Both the position numbers and the translations under genes were made by a program. The notes below the pieces were generated by a model. The model ran no database searches. It worked only from the letters and a program-made list of their open reading frames with translations, and had not been told where the DNA came from. 64,000 nucleotides of DNA from CAYWXK01 sp964462515 (lineage in GTDB: Bacteria; Planctomycetota; Phycisphaerae; Sedimentisphaerales; Anaerobacaceae), in the NCBI GenBank assembly GCA_964462515.1, contig CAYWXK010000015.1, positions 19,504-83,503 of the forward strand, written 5' to 3'. Below, piece by piece: positions 8,540-17,197 of the stretch (within the stretch, counting starts at the first letter, position 1; each line of letters begins with the position of its first letter).

Positions 8540-9490
8540 TTATGGTTCAAGGCCGAAGGCACAGTATTTGAACGCGACCCATTGTTTCTGTTTTTCCTTC
8601 AAGTCGGGGGCGACATTCTGTCGAGTAATGCTTTTTCCAAGCAGTCTCACAATAACGGTGAGATATCGACAGCCGCTGTAGAACGCCAGCAGCAGACGAG
8701 CAAGGATATACTGGATTGTGCCATAGTGCTTCTTGAAAAAGAGAAGAGTGCTTTTTTTCATTTGGACTTCCAATTGCAATTCTTTTGTTTTACTGCTGTG
8801 CCCGCCTCCGCCGGGATGAAGTATCATTGCGCCGGGCCAGAACAGCATTTTCCAGCCGGTTTTTGCGAATCGATAACACCAGTCGGTTTCTTCACAGTAG
8901 AGGAAAAAATTCTCATCCATTGGTCCGACCTGACGGATGGCTTCGGAGCGCACAAGCATAAACATCCCGGAAACGACATCGACCTGGCGTTCGCTGTCCC
9001 GCTGCCACCATCGCATATCTTCACGGCCGAAGAAACGATTGTATTTGAAGATTCTTGCCAGGCCGGTTGAGCGAAGGAAAAGGTTGAGCAGGCTGGGAAA
9101 TTGAAAACAGGTCATCTGGATTTTATCGGGATTGTCCCTGACCTGGCAGCCAACGACGGCGGCCTGTGAATGCCGGTCGGCATAGCCGACGGTCTTCTCG
9201 ATAGCTTTGTCACAAATAATTATGTCGCTATTCAAAACTAAGACGTATCTACCCCGGGCAATTTTAATTGCATCGTTGATGGCTGCTGCATAGCCGCGGT
9301 TGTTTTGCTCGACAATCAAAGTAACTGCGGGAAACTCTGAGCGGACCATTTCTGCTGAGCCATCGGTGGAGGCATTGTCAACAACAATAATCTGGTTGCT
9401 GACATTTCCGGCCTGCTCGTAAATCGAGTTAAGGCAGCAGCGGAGAAGGTCTTTTGTATTCCAGTTGACTACGACTACCGATACGTCCAA
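8540..9490 (-). CDS. glycosyltransferase family 2 (rhamnosyltransferase-like)
   Basis: A 316-residue GT-A enzyme. VVVVNWNTKDLLRCCL (5-20) starts the nucleotide-binding fold, VVDNASTDGSAEM lies near 38-50, and LVLNSDI near 85 carries the DxD-equivalent. MFMLVRSEAIRQVG and DENFFLYCEETDWCYRF near 180-205 are the acceptor-side motif typical of the WbbL/rhamnosyltransferase subgroup. The C-terminal 60 residues include a hydrophobic, membrane-proximal stretch. It probably adds a deoxyhexose to the growing repeat unit; donor identity is inference. Confidence 0.86.
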   Translation of the reverse strand: MDVSVVVVNWNTKDLLRCCLNSIYEQAGNVSNQIIVVDNASTDGSAEMVRSEFPAVTLIVEQNNRGYAAAINDAIKIARGRYVLVLNSDIIICDKAIEKTVGYADRHSQAAVVGCQVRDNPDKIQMTCFQFPSLLNLFLRSTGLARIFKYNRFFGREDMRWWQRDSERQVDVVSGMFMLVRSEAIRQVGPMDENFFLYCEETDWCYRFAKTGWKMLFWPGAMILHPGGGGHSSKTKELQLEVQMKKSTLLFFKKHYGTIQYILARLLLAFYSGCRYLTVIVRLLGKSITRQNVAPDLKEKQKQWVAFKYCAFGLEP

Positions 9491-9506
9491 TTTGTGTGTC
9501 CTGAAT

Positions 9507-10175
9507 TTATTTATTCAATAGTTCTGAAACAGTCAGAACTTGCATACGTGACTGTTTTGCGGTTTTAAGGGCGACTTGAATTGCTTCGAGGATAAGATTC
9601 TCAAGTCCGATCTCGTTTTCAGCACGGTCAAAATCGTGGGCCAAAAAGACTGTTCCGTGGTTTATATTTATAAGGTCGGCCGTTTTTTGTGGCTCAATTG
9701 AATCCAGCCAGGTGTCGCCTAAATCTGAAGACCAATAGACAATAGGCACTTTGCGGGCTAATAGATAAAGCAGACAAATAAGGTTTAATCTTCCTCTGGG
9801 AGGCCTGAATGGATAGGTGCTGCGATTAACACCCAAGGTCAGGTTAATTGTCTGCCAGCCGAGCTTTATATCCTTTAATGCACGAACGGGCGAGGTGGTC
9901 CATTGGTCTAAATGGTCGTAACCGTGCGAACAAATCTCGTGGCCTTCGTCAAAGATTTGACGGGTTATCTGTTTGTGTTGCGCTACGTTTCTGCCAAGCA
10001 GAAAGAACGTTGCTTTATCGCGGTGCTCACTTAGTATCCGCAAAATTGCGGGGGTTAACCTGCTGCCTGGTCCATCATCGAATGTGAGAACTAAGGCTCT
10101 GGCCTTAGATGCTTTTTTTGCGAGCGACATTTTTAAGTATCTTGCGTAGATAGATGGGATTCCGAAATAGAGCAC
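9507..10175 (-). CDS. polysaccharide deacetylase (NodB/CE4), probably membrane anchored
   Basis: At least 222 residues, with motif 1 LTFDDGPG near 30 and motif 2 SHGYDH near 84, both intact CE4 metal and catalytic motifs; PFRPPRGR near 124 is motif 3. The only conventional start is a GTG at 10175, which has no Shine-Dalgarno. The frame is open further upstream and encodes a strongly hydrophobic helix (IVILIGLTLFVLVVLYFG), preceded by AGGAGG at 10233-10238. Translation therefore more likely begins at a rare codon, ATC at 10223 or ATT at 10229, giving an N-terminal membrane anchor. Coordinates list the conventional start. Confidence 0.83.
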   Translation of the reverse strand: MLYFGIPSIYARYLKMSLAKKASKARALVLTFDDGPGSRLTPAILRILSEHRDKATFFLLGRNVAQHKQITRQIFDEGHEICSHGYDHLDQWTTSPVRALKDIKLGWQTINLTLGVNRSTYPFRPPRGRLNLICLLYLLARKVPIVYWSSDLGDTWLDSIEPQKTADLININHGTVFLAHDFDRAENEIGLENLILEAIQVALKTAKQSRMQVLTVSELLNK

Positions 10176-10224
10176 GACAAGGACAAATAAGGTAAGGCCA
10201 ATTAGTATAACAATCGTGATGATT

Positions 10225-11445
10225 TTAATTTACCTCCTGATTATTTGCTGGGGCAGCTTTTTTCCGCAGCAGGTTGCGCCAGTGTCTTTTAACCCAGTTA
10301 TAGACACCTGCTTTGGTAACAAGATAATTGAGTGCGCCGGAAGCAGCCGAGGTGCTTGTGAGAGCCAGATTCAGAAGTATTGGGTAAAGGCGCGGTGCAA
10401 AAATGTGAACGGAACCTTCAAGCCAGAAATCGGTGCCGAATCTTTCCTTATATTCAGCATTGCCAAAGCCGTAGTCAAAAATATTGACGCTTCGACTACG
10501 GCACAACTCTTCAAGAACCTTTATAAATAATATTGTTCCCGGGCTAAATGGTCCCCAATGGTGATCGTAGCCTATGACCTCCGCAAAATATGTCCTTTCG
10601 TAGATAACTCCTGATTCGAAGGCGCATGGTTCATCTCCGGCGTACAAGACATAACCTCGCCACCAGTTGGACTGCGCCGCCTGTACCAATAGAGAGCGTG
10701 TTTGAGATGTATCTTCAAATCCTGCGCCAATCTTGTCCTTGTAAGTTACAGTTGATATCTTGGAGGCAATTCTCGCGAACTCATCTATTTGGCACTCATG
10801 GCGATAGGATTTCACTTCAATCTGACCTCCAGCAGCTTCTTCTAGTCTCTTGCTCAAGCGTTTCCATTCCTTTCTGCGCTTTCTGCCAAAACGGCTGTAA
10901 AGATCTTCCACCGTGTCCGGCACTTTCGTCTGCCAATGCGGTTCAATCAATGGAAAATGATGTCTGCACAAAATATTAGGTTTTGTTGTTGCGAATTGAT
11001 ACATGAGCGAGTCGAGTCTTAGATGATTGAAGAATAAGACATCAGCGTCGCCACGTTTGAGACTATTTATCAATGTTTGTATAAGTAGTGCAGAAACATC
11101 GGGATTAAGTTGTCCTATAATTCCGCCATAGACAACTATTATACAACGAATGGAGGGATTAAATAAAGTTTTATAACCGAGTCTGCAAGGTATCTGGGCG
11201 TTTTCAATTCGGCCTATGAGGATAGCCTGTGGCTGGTTATTGTTGTGTAAGAGTATCACGTAGGGTTCAATCTTTTGTTCTGCGGAAGTTATCGTTGATA
11301 GGTATCTATCAATGTCAGCGTTGGGTTTTGGGGAATTTTCATTTTGTTGCATTTTTTCCCATATTGGTCGGATTGCCTCAATCTGGTCGATGTTTCTTGC
11401 GATGGTTATTTTCGAGTTGTTATAGTTTTTCTGACAGTTGTGCAT
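10225..11445 (-). CDS. FemAB/CelD-like GNAT acyltransferase
   Basis: About 406 residues from ATG 11445. GRKRRKEWKRLSKRLEEA near 190 is the basic helix seen in Acetyltransf_6/FemAB proteins, followed by a GNAT domain (GYVLYAGDEPCAFESGV near 275, SPGTILFIKVLEEL near 315) and a terminal NIFDYGFGNAEYKERFG segment, the family's closing motif. The frame could extend to 11592, but that would overlap the upstream GNAT gene by 134 bases with unlike sequence, so 11445, 13 bases after that gene's stop, is preferred. Its role is probably polymer or lipid-sugar acylation. Confidence 0.78.
   Translation of the reverse strand: MHNCQKNYNNSKITIARNIDQIEAIRPIWEKMQQNENSPKPNADIDRYLSTITSAEQKIEPYVILLHNNNQPQAILIGRIENAQIPCRLGYKTLFNPSIRCIIVVYGGIIGQLNPDVSALLIQTLINSLKRGDADVLFFNHLRLDSLMYQFATTKPNILCRHHFPLIEPHWQTKVPDTVEDLYSRFGRKRRKEWKRLSKRLEEAAGGQIEVKSYRHECQIDEFARIASKISTVTYKDKIGAGFEDTSQTRSLLVQAAQSNWWRGYVLYAGDEPCAFESGVIYERTYFAEVIGYDHHWGPFSPGTILFIKVLEELCRSRSVNIFDYGFGNAEYKERFGTDFWLEGSVHIFAPRLYPILLNLALTSTSAASGALNYLVTKAGVYNWVKRHWRNLLRKKAAPANNQEVN
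10233..10238 (-). promoter_or_regulatory. perfect Shine-Dalgarno AGGAGG upstream of a gene lacking ATG/GTG/TTG nearby
   Basis: AGGAGG on the minus strand lies within the last codons of the upstream acyltransferase gene. ATC at 10223 is nine bases downstream and ATT at 10229 three bases; no ATG, GTG or TTG is in frame until 10175. It bears directly on the start of the NodB deacetylase. Confidence 0.5.
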
Positions 11446-11458
11446 AAGGTATGTTTTG

Positions 11459-12226
11459 TTAGCAGAGTTTCTGTTCTGTTTGGTCCTGTTCAGAGAGCAT
11501 TTTTGTGTAGATACAGGAGACAGGCGTTTGGACTGTGCAAGTAAAACCGGTTCGCTCATATAGATTGCGTGCAGGTTTATTGGTCGAGCCAACGCAAAGT
11601 TTTACAGCCGACCGTTTGAGCTCCTTAGCATAGCTTTCACAGAAGCGGAGCATATATTTAGCCAAACCCTGACGCCGCATAGCGTCGGATACAGCGATAA
11701 GCTCAATCCAGATAGATTTGCCTGCTTTCCGGGTAGTTAAGTTGTATTGGTCAGGCGGGCTGTTGTGACTACCTGCCAGAAAGTTGACTATCCTGTTGTA
11801 GATTTTGCGAAACACTATTGTTGGGCATGTGGCTGAGGCGAGCAGCCTGGTAGGCATAGGGCCATCGCGTTTGGGTTTTTCAATCCGCCAGAGGCACGGG
11901 TCGGTTATAATGATGCAGAACCCTGCTATTTTGCTATCTTTCGAGCAAACCCAGATTTCACTCGAGCGGGAGACAATAGCAACGGTCAACCACCTTGTCG
12001 CTAAGAATCTTGGTCCTTGCCAACGAATGCTGTCCAGAAAGCTGTCGCGACATATAGCAAGCAGCGGTTCCATATCGTTGCGGGCTGCCCGACGGATGGT
12101 TACTTTGTTGAATTCGTTGGTTATGTCCGGCATAAACTTGTTGCTCAGATGGTTCTGTAAAAGTGAGGAGTCCCGCCACACGAATGGCGGGCAAGCATCT
12201 GCAACCATAATTGCGAGGTCAAACAT
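11459..12226 (-). CDS. GNAT family N-acetyltransferase
   Basis: About 255 residues. A GNAT domain starts at KVTIRRAARNDMEPLL near 42; WIELIAVSDAMRRQGLAKYML (about 185-205) carries the acetyl-CoA pyrophosphate loop RRQGLA, and NKPARNLYERTGF near 225 is the C-terminal GNAT motif. It likely N-acetylates an amino-sugar intermediate of the polysaccharide pathway, though substrate cannot be predicted. The start is uncertain: ATG 12226 leaves about 40 extra N-terminal residues, while ATG 12133 starts close to the domain; neither has a good ribosome site. Confidence 0.78.
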   Translation of the reverse strand: MFDLAIMVADACPPFVWRDSSLLQNHLSNKFMPDITNEFNKVTIRRAARNDMEPLLAICRDSFLDSIRWQGPRFLATRWLTVAIVSRSSEIWVCSKDSKIAGFCIIITDPCLWRIEKPKRDGPMPTRLLASATCPTIVFRKIYNRIVNFLAGSHNSPPDQYNLTTRKAGKSIWIELIAVSDAMRRQGLAKYMLRFCESYAKELKRSAVKLCVGSTNKPARNLYERTGFTCTVQTPVSCIYTKMLSEQDQTEQKLC

Positions 12227-12239
12227 CCTTAAATTAAGC

Positions 12240-13556
12240 TTAGTTCATATAATCGTTTCGGGGTATGTGCTGCTGGAATCTGGTATCTAAAGATTTTATA
12301 AGTTTCGGATTAATCGGTTGAGCTAAGTGGAAAGGGACTCCTAACATTTCATACATAGCGCTAACGATGGCAAAGGTTAGATAAAGCAGCATATGTATCT
12401 GACCGAAATAAGAGACCCCGATGAAGGCGACACAATGTCCGAGGATTGATACGCAGATACCCCAGGCCAACCATTGTTTATCAGATGTGATGTTCTGCAA
12501 TGAGAATCTGCCTGCGGTTCTAATAGCGATTATTAAAAGTGCCACAAAAAGTAAAAGGGTTATCAGCCCGCCGCGGACTGCTTCCAGGCAGAATTGGTTG
12601 GTAATATCGGTTAAGCCCCAATGAAGGGTGCTTTTGGCTCCGAGCAGAGCCCATTCGGAGAAGTGTTTGATAGTTTCGTTGATTAACTTATATCTGTGCC
12701 AGCCGGTAGAACCGCTGACAATGCGTATTCGAGCTATTAGTTGCCATACCGGTGCTCTCATTACGATGTGCAGAGCTGTTGTTAATCCGCAAAATCCCAG
12801 TGCCATATATCGGCCATATCGGCGAAGGCCAAATATCGATAGTAATACAAGGTTAAACATCAGTGTGCCGTAAGGAGTGCTGGACCTGGTAGCTATGACC
12901 ATAAAGACCGCTGCGGCGACGCTGAGCCAGTAGATGGATTTCCATCGGTTGGCTGCTGTAAGAGCGATGAATATGGGGACCAGATTGGCCCAGAATACAC
13001 CAAGAATAATGGAATGTGGAAAAGACGATTGGCACCTAAACCTGCCTTCTCGGAGAGCTGTGTGGACTGTACCTAAGAGGATGAAAGGATTTCTGCCTGT
13101 TGTCCATTCGACGGCGGTCAAAGGAGCCAACAATACAGCACAGACGGCGAAGAGCTTAAGAATGGGTACGATGTCATTCCACGAACGGATGCGCTGCCTA
13201 AAAAGGCAGTATAAGCCGACAATATCGAATAACACGCCGGATTTGTAGATAACCGCACTTATAGTGAGCTGTTGGGCTATAAATGCTGCGGCGCCGACAA
13301 TAGCCCAGACGAATAAGAGCTTGTCAAATTTGTTCCAGGTGATTTTTTCATACTCATTGCGGATTAGGATTCGCAGGACGCCGGCTACGATGAGTATACG
13401 AAGCACAGTGAAGTCTAAATCCATAATGATTATGCGCTGGTCAGCCGGCACGAAGCACGTTGCGAGGACATAGGTAGCTAAAAAGTACTTGCGCGGCAGG
13501 GCAATCGTTAAGATTGCTAAGAAAACAGTAAATGTTATTGTTGCAAAATTAATCAT
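12240..13556 (-). CDS. O-antigen ligase/polymerase-like membrane protein
   Basis: About 438 residues and largely hydrophobic, with roughly ten or more membrane segments beginning at INFATITFTVFLAILTIAL. It has a larger extracytoplasmic stretch around 165-200 (EWTTGRNPFILLGTV, then RCQSSFPHSIILG) and another near 270-320, the layout of the WaaL/Wzy O-antigen ligase family. Its place beside a Wzx-type flippase and many transferases suggests the repeat-unit polymerase. The start ATG 13556 overlaps the stop of the FrhB-like gene as TAATG; a longer start at 13601 would overlap it by 46 bases. Confidence 0.8.
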   Translation of the reverse strand: MINFATITFTVFLAILTIALPRKYFLATYVLATCFVPADQRIIIMDLDFTVLRILIVAGVLRILIRNEYEKITWNKFDKLLFVWAIVGAAAFIAQQLTISAVIYKSGVLFDIVGLYCLFRQRIRSWNDIVPILKLFAVCAVLLAPLTAVEWTTGRNPFILLGTVHTALREGRFRCQSSFPHSIILGVFWANLVPIFIALTAANRWKSIYWLSVAAAVFMVIATRSSTPYGTLMFNLVLLSIFGLRRYGRYMALGFCGLTTALHIVMRAPVWQLIARIRIVSGSTGWHRYKLINETIKHFSEWALLGAKSTLHWGLTDITNQFCLEAVRGGLITLLLFVALLIIAIRTAGRFSLQNITSDKQWLAWGICVSILGHCVAFIGVSYFGQIHMLLYLTFAIVSAMYEMLGVPFHLAQPINPKLIKSLDTRFQQHIPRNDYMN

Positions 13557-14794
13557 TAGCGTCTGGTTGTATGAAGAAACTTTTTGGATAGTATTCGGCA
13601 AGCTGTGCTGAGAGGCAAACGAATCTTACCAGTTATGTTTAAGGCACGCCAGTTTGCAAATAGCGAGAAGCCCTGCAGACGAGGGATAGGTGTCCGCATC
13701 ACTCGCATAGTCAGCAGTCTTGCCCAGATGGTTCGTCTGCGGTTAAGCAGGGCTTTTTGTGATTTTGGCAGTATGGCTGGGTCAAGAGGCTGGGCTTTAA
13801 TATAGCCGGCTTGTAAAGCATCGTGGAAGAGCCTTTTGCCTGTATGTGTTCTGATTAGGATTAGGGACCAACCGTCTCCGTTAGTTGCTTGGCGGTGCCA
13901 GGCGTCGCCGCAGGATATGTCAGCAAATTCGCCGGTTGAATCCGGACACAATTCACACCTGAATTGCCCATAGTGACTTAGGATGTTACCCCAGGCCTGG
14001 CTATAGGCCATCTTGTGAATTGGATTGTTGTCACCTTCAACTTTGGCGGTGGTCATACCTGGCCAGCCATAGCCTCGGTAGCTAAGTTCATAAACCTGGT
14101 CAGGTGAGACGCCCATTGCTTCAAGCAGTGCCTTAGTTCCCTGCGATGTCGGCGTGCCGGCACAGAAGATGCTGATAGTCAGGGCGACTTTGCTATTGAG
14201 TGCCGGACTAATCATCTGGGATTTTCGCAGGGCTGCAATATCACAGGGCTTGCCAATAAAGACGCAATTTCCATCGGCCTGCTCAATCCAATCGAGTTTC
14301 TGGCAAGGGGCTGCTGGGGAATAGCGCGAGCCGGTGCAGGATAGCAGGTCGTCTCTGTTACGACTAAAGAAGGGGACATTTTGCCAGCAAGCTTTTGGTT
14401 TAGCACGTATCTGCAGGGCGCCTGTCATTTGCGTGTGTTGGAGGCAGAAAAGGGCCAGTGCAGAAGTTGCGCCGCCAGAAGCGGCTTTGAAACGGATTTC
14501 GGGGTCGGCTGCATAACCTTCCCACATTTCCAGCACCGGTCCCCAGGATTTTCTAAGCTGCTGTATTGTTTCCGTGGGAAAGGGATTGTGCAGTAATTCT
14601 ATGCCGGGGCAGACTTTCAGGCATAAGCCGCAGGTTTGGCATTTTTGCTTATCGACGGTAGGTCGTAAGCCCTGGTCTAAAATATCGATAAGGGAAATGG
14701 ATTTCTGGGGGCAGGCCCAAACGCAGGCACCACAACCCATACACAGTTGCCAGGTGACTACTTGCTCAATGGTTTGGAGTTTTTTATTTGTCAC
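13556..14794 (-). CDS. FrhB/FdhB-family ferredoxin-like protein (coenzyme F420 hydrogenase beta-subunit type)
   Basis: A 412-residue protein with two N-terminal 4Fe-4S motifs, C18-x2-C-x2-C-x3-C28 and C52-x2-C-x2-C-x3-C62, then the FrhB/FdhB N- and C-domains: FIGKPCDIAALRK near 190, FCAGTPTSQGT near 220, and CGDAWHR near 310. In archaea this fold reduces F420, but bacterial copies beside polysaccharide pyruvyltransferases are common in capsule loci and their reaction is unknown. Here the partner is the next gene upstream, overlapping by ATGA (14791-14794). A redox step on the polysaccharide or its lipid carrier is plausible. Confidence 0.86.
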   Translation of the reverse strand: MTNKKLQTIEQVVTWQLCMGCGACVWACPQKSISLIDILDQGLRPTVDKQKCQTCGLCLKVCPGIELLHNPFPTETIQQLRKSWGPVLEMWEGYAADPEIRFKAASGGATSALALFCLQHTQMTGALQIRAKPKACWQNVPFFSRNRDDLLSCTGSRYSPAAPCQKLDWIEQADGNCVFIGKPCDIAALRKSQMISPALNSKVALTISIFCAGTPTSQGTKALLEAMGVSPDQVYELSYRGYGWPGMTTAKVEGDNNPIHKMAYSQAWGNILSHYGQFRCELCPDSTGEFADISCGDAWHRQATNGDGWSLILIRTHTGKRLFHDALQAGYIKAQPLDPAILPKSQKALLNRRRTIWARLLTMRVMRTPIPRLQGFSLFANWRALNITGKIRLPLSTACRILSKKFLHTTRR

Positions 14795-16095
14795 AAGATG
14801 TCTTCAAACAGGTTCAGGATTTTGTTTTGTACTTCGGGAATAACGAGCTTAAGGTGGTCTGAAGTTATTTGACGCTCCTCAAAGGCTTTGATTATGGTAG
14901 TTATGATTTGGTCGGTTTCGAGCTGGCGCATATCTATTGCGAATTGCTGGACGCCGATTGTTTCAAATACGCCATAAAATTTTTTACTGTAACCGAGGCC
15001 GACGGCTGGGATGAATTGTGAAAGGGCCTCGATGCAGGAGTGCATTCGAGAACCGATGAAGAAATCGCACAGGCCAATGATGTATTTGCTTTCGTTGTGG
15101 TTGTATTGGCCTTGCACCAGAAATATCCTGTCTTTGTATTTTCTGTTTGCTGACTTATACACAGTCAGGCAGACCTGCGGGTCACTTTCGACCTCAAGCT
15201 CAGGAGGAGGAAATACGTGTGGGACTAAGAGTATGGCCGTGTTTTCATATTTCATAAATAGGTCTATGACGGCTTCGATAGTCTTGCGATAATCGGCTTT
15301 GAGACCGAACATATTATTTCTTGTGTAACCTCCGTTATAAAGCAGGCCGCTGATGTTAAGGCCGACAAGAACGGTATTTTTAGTTTTGATATTTTTTAAT
15401 GTTGCTGTGTCGATATGTTTGGGTTCTGAAGGGTCGAGGACAAAACCAACATCCGGCAAACATCTTACTTTTTTGTTTGTGTCGGTGTTTAAGAAATTAT
15501 GCAGGTATTCGACGCCTGCCTTGTCTCTTGAATATATTGCAGCGGCGCGTTTCAGGATGTATCTTGCGAGTACTCTGGATATTCTTGAGTTATATGGTCC
15601 GTATGTCTGCGGAAGCAAAACAAATTTTTTACCAAATTGAATGTGTAAGAATTTAGATAAGAACACGATGATAAACCTTCGCAGGCCATAAATGTCACTG
15701 AAACTGTCGCCCCCTGTGATGTCTGCTACGAGGTCTGTTTCTATTATTTTCTTGAGATATGGATTTCGTTTCATCAATGCTTTCTTGAGCCGGCTGAAAG
15801 GTGCTATCCTTAGAAGCAGGGCGGACATCAGGAGCGTGCAAAAATGATTGGGCAAAAATACATTCTTGGAGAATCTTATGGGTAATTGGTATATCGTGAC
15901 ATTCTTTCCCATAAGTTGCAGTTGAGATTGGCCCGGTTGGCGTTCGCTGTCGAGAAGAGCTACCTCGGCGTCAGGCCACTTGTGCAGGATACATTTTATG
16001 CTTGCCTCTGCGAGGGTGTTCACTCCGAGATTTCCGGTGTCAAAAGAAGCGCCTAACAAGGCAATTTGGGTTTTTTTGTTATTTATTGCCATCAC
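14791..16095 (-). CDS. polysaccharide pyruvyl transferase family protein
   Basis: A 434-residue CsaB/WcaK-type protein. ALLGASFDTGNLGVNTLAEA (13-32) is the N-terminal signature. VADITGGDSFSDIYG near 125 and LPQTYGPYNSRISR near 165 are the second conserved block, and IIGLCDFFIGSRMHSCIEAL with AVGLGYSKKF near 350-380 is the donor site. These enzymes add a ketal-linked pyruvate from phosphoenolpyruvate to a sugar, giving acidic polymer. It is translationally coupled to the FrhB-like gene, a recurrent pair. Confidence 0.87.
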   Translation of the reverse strand: MMAINNKKTQIALLGASFDTGNLGVNTLAEASIKCILHKWPDAEVALLDSERQPGQSQLQLMGKNVTIYQLPIRFSKNVFLPNHFCTLLMSALLLRIAPFSRLKKALMKRNPYLKKIIETDLVADITGGDSFSDIYGLRRFIIVFLSKFLHIQFGKKFVLLPQTYGPYNSRISRVLARYILKRAAAIYSRDKAGVEYLHNFLNTDTNKKVRCLPDVGFVLDPSEPKHIDTATLKNIKTKNTVLVGLNISGLLYNGGYTRNNMFGLKADYRKTIEAVIDLFMKYENTAILLVPHVFPPPELEVESDPQVCLTVYKSANRKYKDRIFLVQGQYNHNESKYIIGLCDFFIGSRMHSCIEALSQFIPAVGLGYSKKFYGVFETIGVQQFAIDMRQLETDQIITTIIKAFEERQITSDHLKLVIPEVQNKILNLFEDIL

Positions 16096-16133
16096 TTACA
16101 ACTTGGATTTAGTGAACTCTTATCTGGTGGTTT

Positions 16134-16982
16134 TTACCTTCCGGGCAGTCCGAACAATAATCTGGTGGCCCTCCAGGCCTTTCTAAGACGTTTATGCCAG
16201 CCGCGGTGGTGTCGGGGATTAAGCGAAGCTTTCTGAACTATAATTGAGGACCTCTTAAGCTGCTTTTGCCACTGGGCGAGTGTCTTGACATTATTATTTT
16301 TGGCCGAAAAAGGGATATAACGCTTGAAATCCTCATTGGTTTTTAACAGACTATGAGGAGACCGGGGGTCATCCATATGCTCCATATAGATTAAAGGATA
16401 ATACCAGCCGTTGACCCATCCTGATGCAGCGAGTTTGTGGCAGTAGCCTGGGTGTCCTTCGTTGGGATTTAGCAAGCCGCCTGTTTCCAGGCATTTGTGT
16501 TTCATCATTACGCCGGAACCCTGGACCCACAAATTTTGCAAGAGTTGATGGCCGCCTTGAAATTGCTTTATTTTTTTACGAGCCAAGTCGTATCGGAAAT
16601 CTTCCGGTTGGAAGTGCCAGCAGGCAATGACTCCGAACTCCGGGACGTCCTTGTGCGCCTTGCGCAGCTTCTGAGCCCAGCCGTCAAGCATAAGGCTATC
16701 ATCGTCGATGACAGAGAGGTATTGTCCCTCGGCATTACCCCACAGCCAATTAATAGGTTCGAGCTTGATTCTGTTTTCGGGGCTGTGATGAAATTTGTAT
16801 AGGCGTGGGTGATTTAGCATAGAACGGACAACTTCCAGGGTTTGCTGGTCGTTACCATTGTGCCATATCCACACTCGCATTGTCTGGTCGCAGGTGGCAA
16901 ATAGTCGCTCGAGCGTTAAACGCGTGTATATAGGCCGGTTGTAGGTAATTAGCAGGATGTCAATATCTTCGTTCTCGCTCAT
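16134..16982 (-). CDS. glycosyltransferase family 2
   Basis: About 282 residues. DIDILLITYNRPIYTRLTLE near 8-27 opens a GT-A fold and VIDDDSLMLDGWAQ near 92 carries the DDD metal/donor motif. VQGSGVMMKHKCLETGG near 158 and GYCHKLAASGWVNGWYYP near 183 complete the acceptor side. It belongs to a GT2 subgroup distinct from the other two in the locus. A GTG at 16991 would add three residues; ATG 16982 is preferred, though neither has a strong ribosome site. The gene begins just after the truncated glycosyltransferase start at 17038, so its upstream flank is a recombination junction. Confidence 0.83.
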   Translation of the reverse strand: MSENEDIDILLITYNRPIYTRLTLERLFATCDQTMRVWIWHNGNDQQTLEVVRSMLNHPRLYKFHHSPENRIKLEPINWLWGNAEGQYLSVIDDDSLMLDGWAQKLRKAHKDVPEFGVIACWHFQPEDFRYDLARKKIKQFQGGHQLLQNLWVQGSGVMMKHKCLETGGLLNPNEGHPGYCHKLAASGWVNGWYYPLIYMEHMDDPRSPHSLLKTNEDFKRYIPFSAKNNNVKTLAQWQKQLKRSSIIVQKASLNPRHHRGWHKRLRKAWRATRLLFGLPGR

Positions 16983-16996
16983 TCTGCGCACTACAG

Positions 16997-17188
16997 TTAT
17001 TCGAAATTACCAATAATAAAGACCAGATTGATTTTCATTGGGCCTCCGTCCAGACTACAAGCTCTCTCGAATCTTTGATATGACCTCGTCAAGAACCTGA
17101 CGTGCGCCTGTCTGAGGTCGTGGCTGCAAACCCGCACGTATATGTTTATATCAGGCAGGTGCTTTCGTATTGCATTGGCAGCGTTCAT
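16997..17188 (-). pseudogene. gene-end scars: 3' remnant of an unknown gene plus first 13 codons of a GT4-like gene
   Basis: Two relics lie between complete genes. In one frame the sequence ends TGARQVLDEVISKIRESL and stops at 17055-17057, like the C-terminus of a lost protein. Downstream a ribosome site GGAGG (17043-17047) precedes ATG 17038, which reads MKINLVFIIGNFE and stops at 16997; this matches the start of GT4 glycosyltransferases (MKI..VI.NFE.GGAE) but breaks off after 13 residues. A third frame through both pieces is open from 17188 but looks artefactual. I interpret the stretch as the seam left by gene replacement. Confidence 0.5.
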
Positions 17189-17197
17189 GGACTAACC

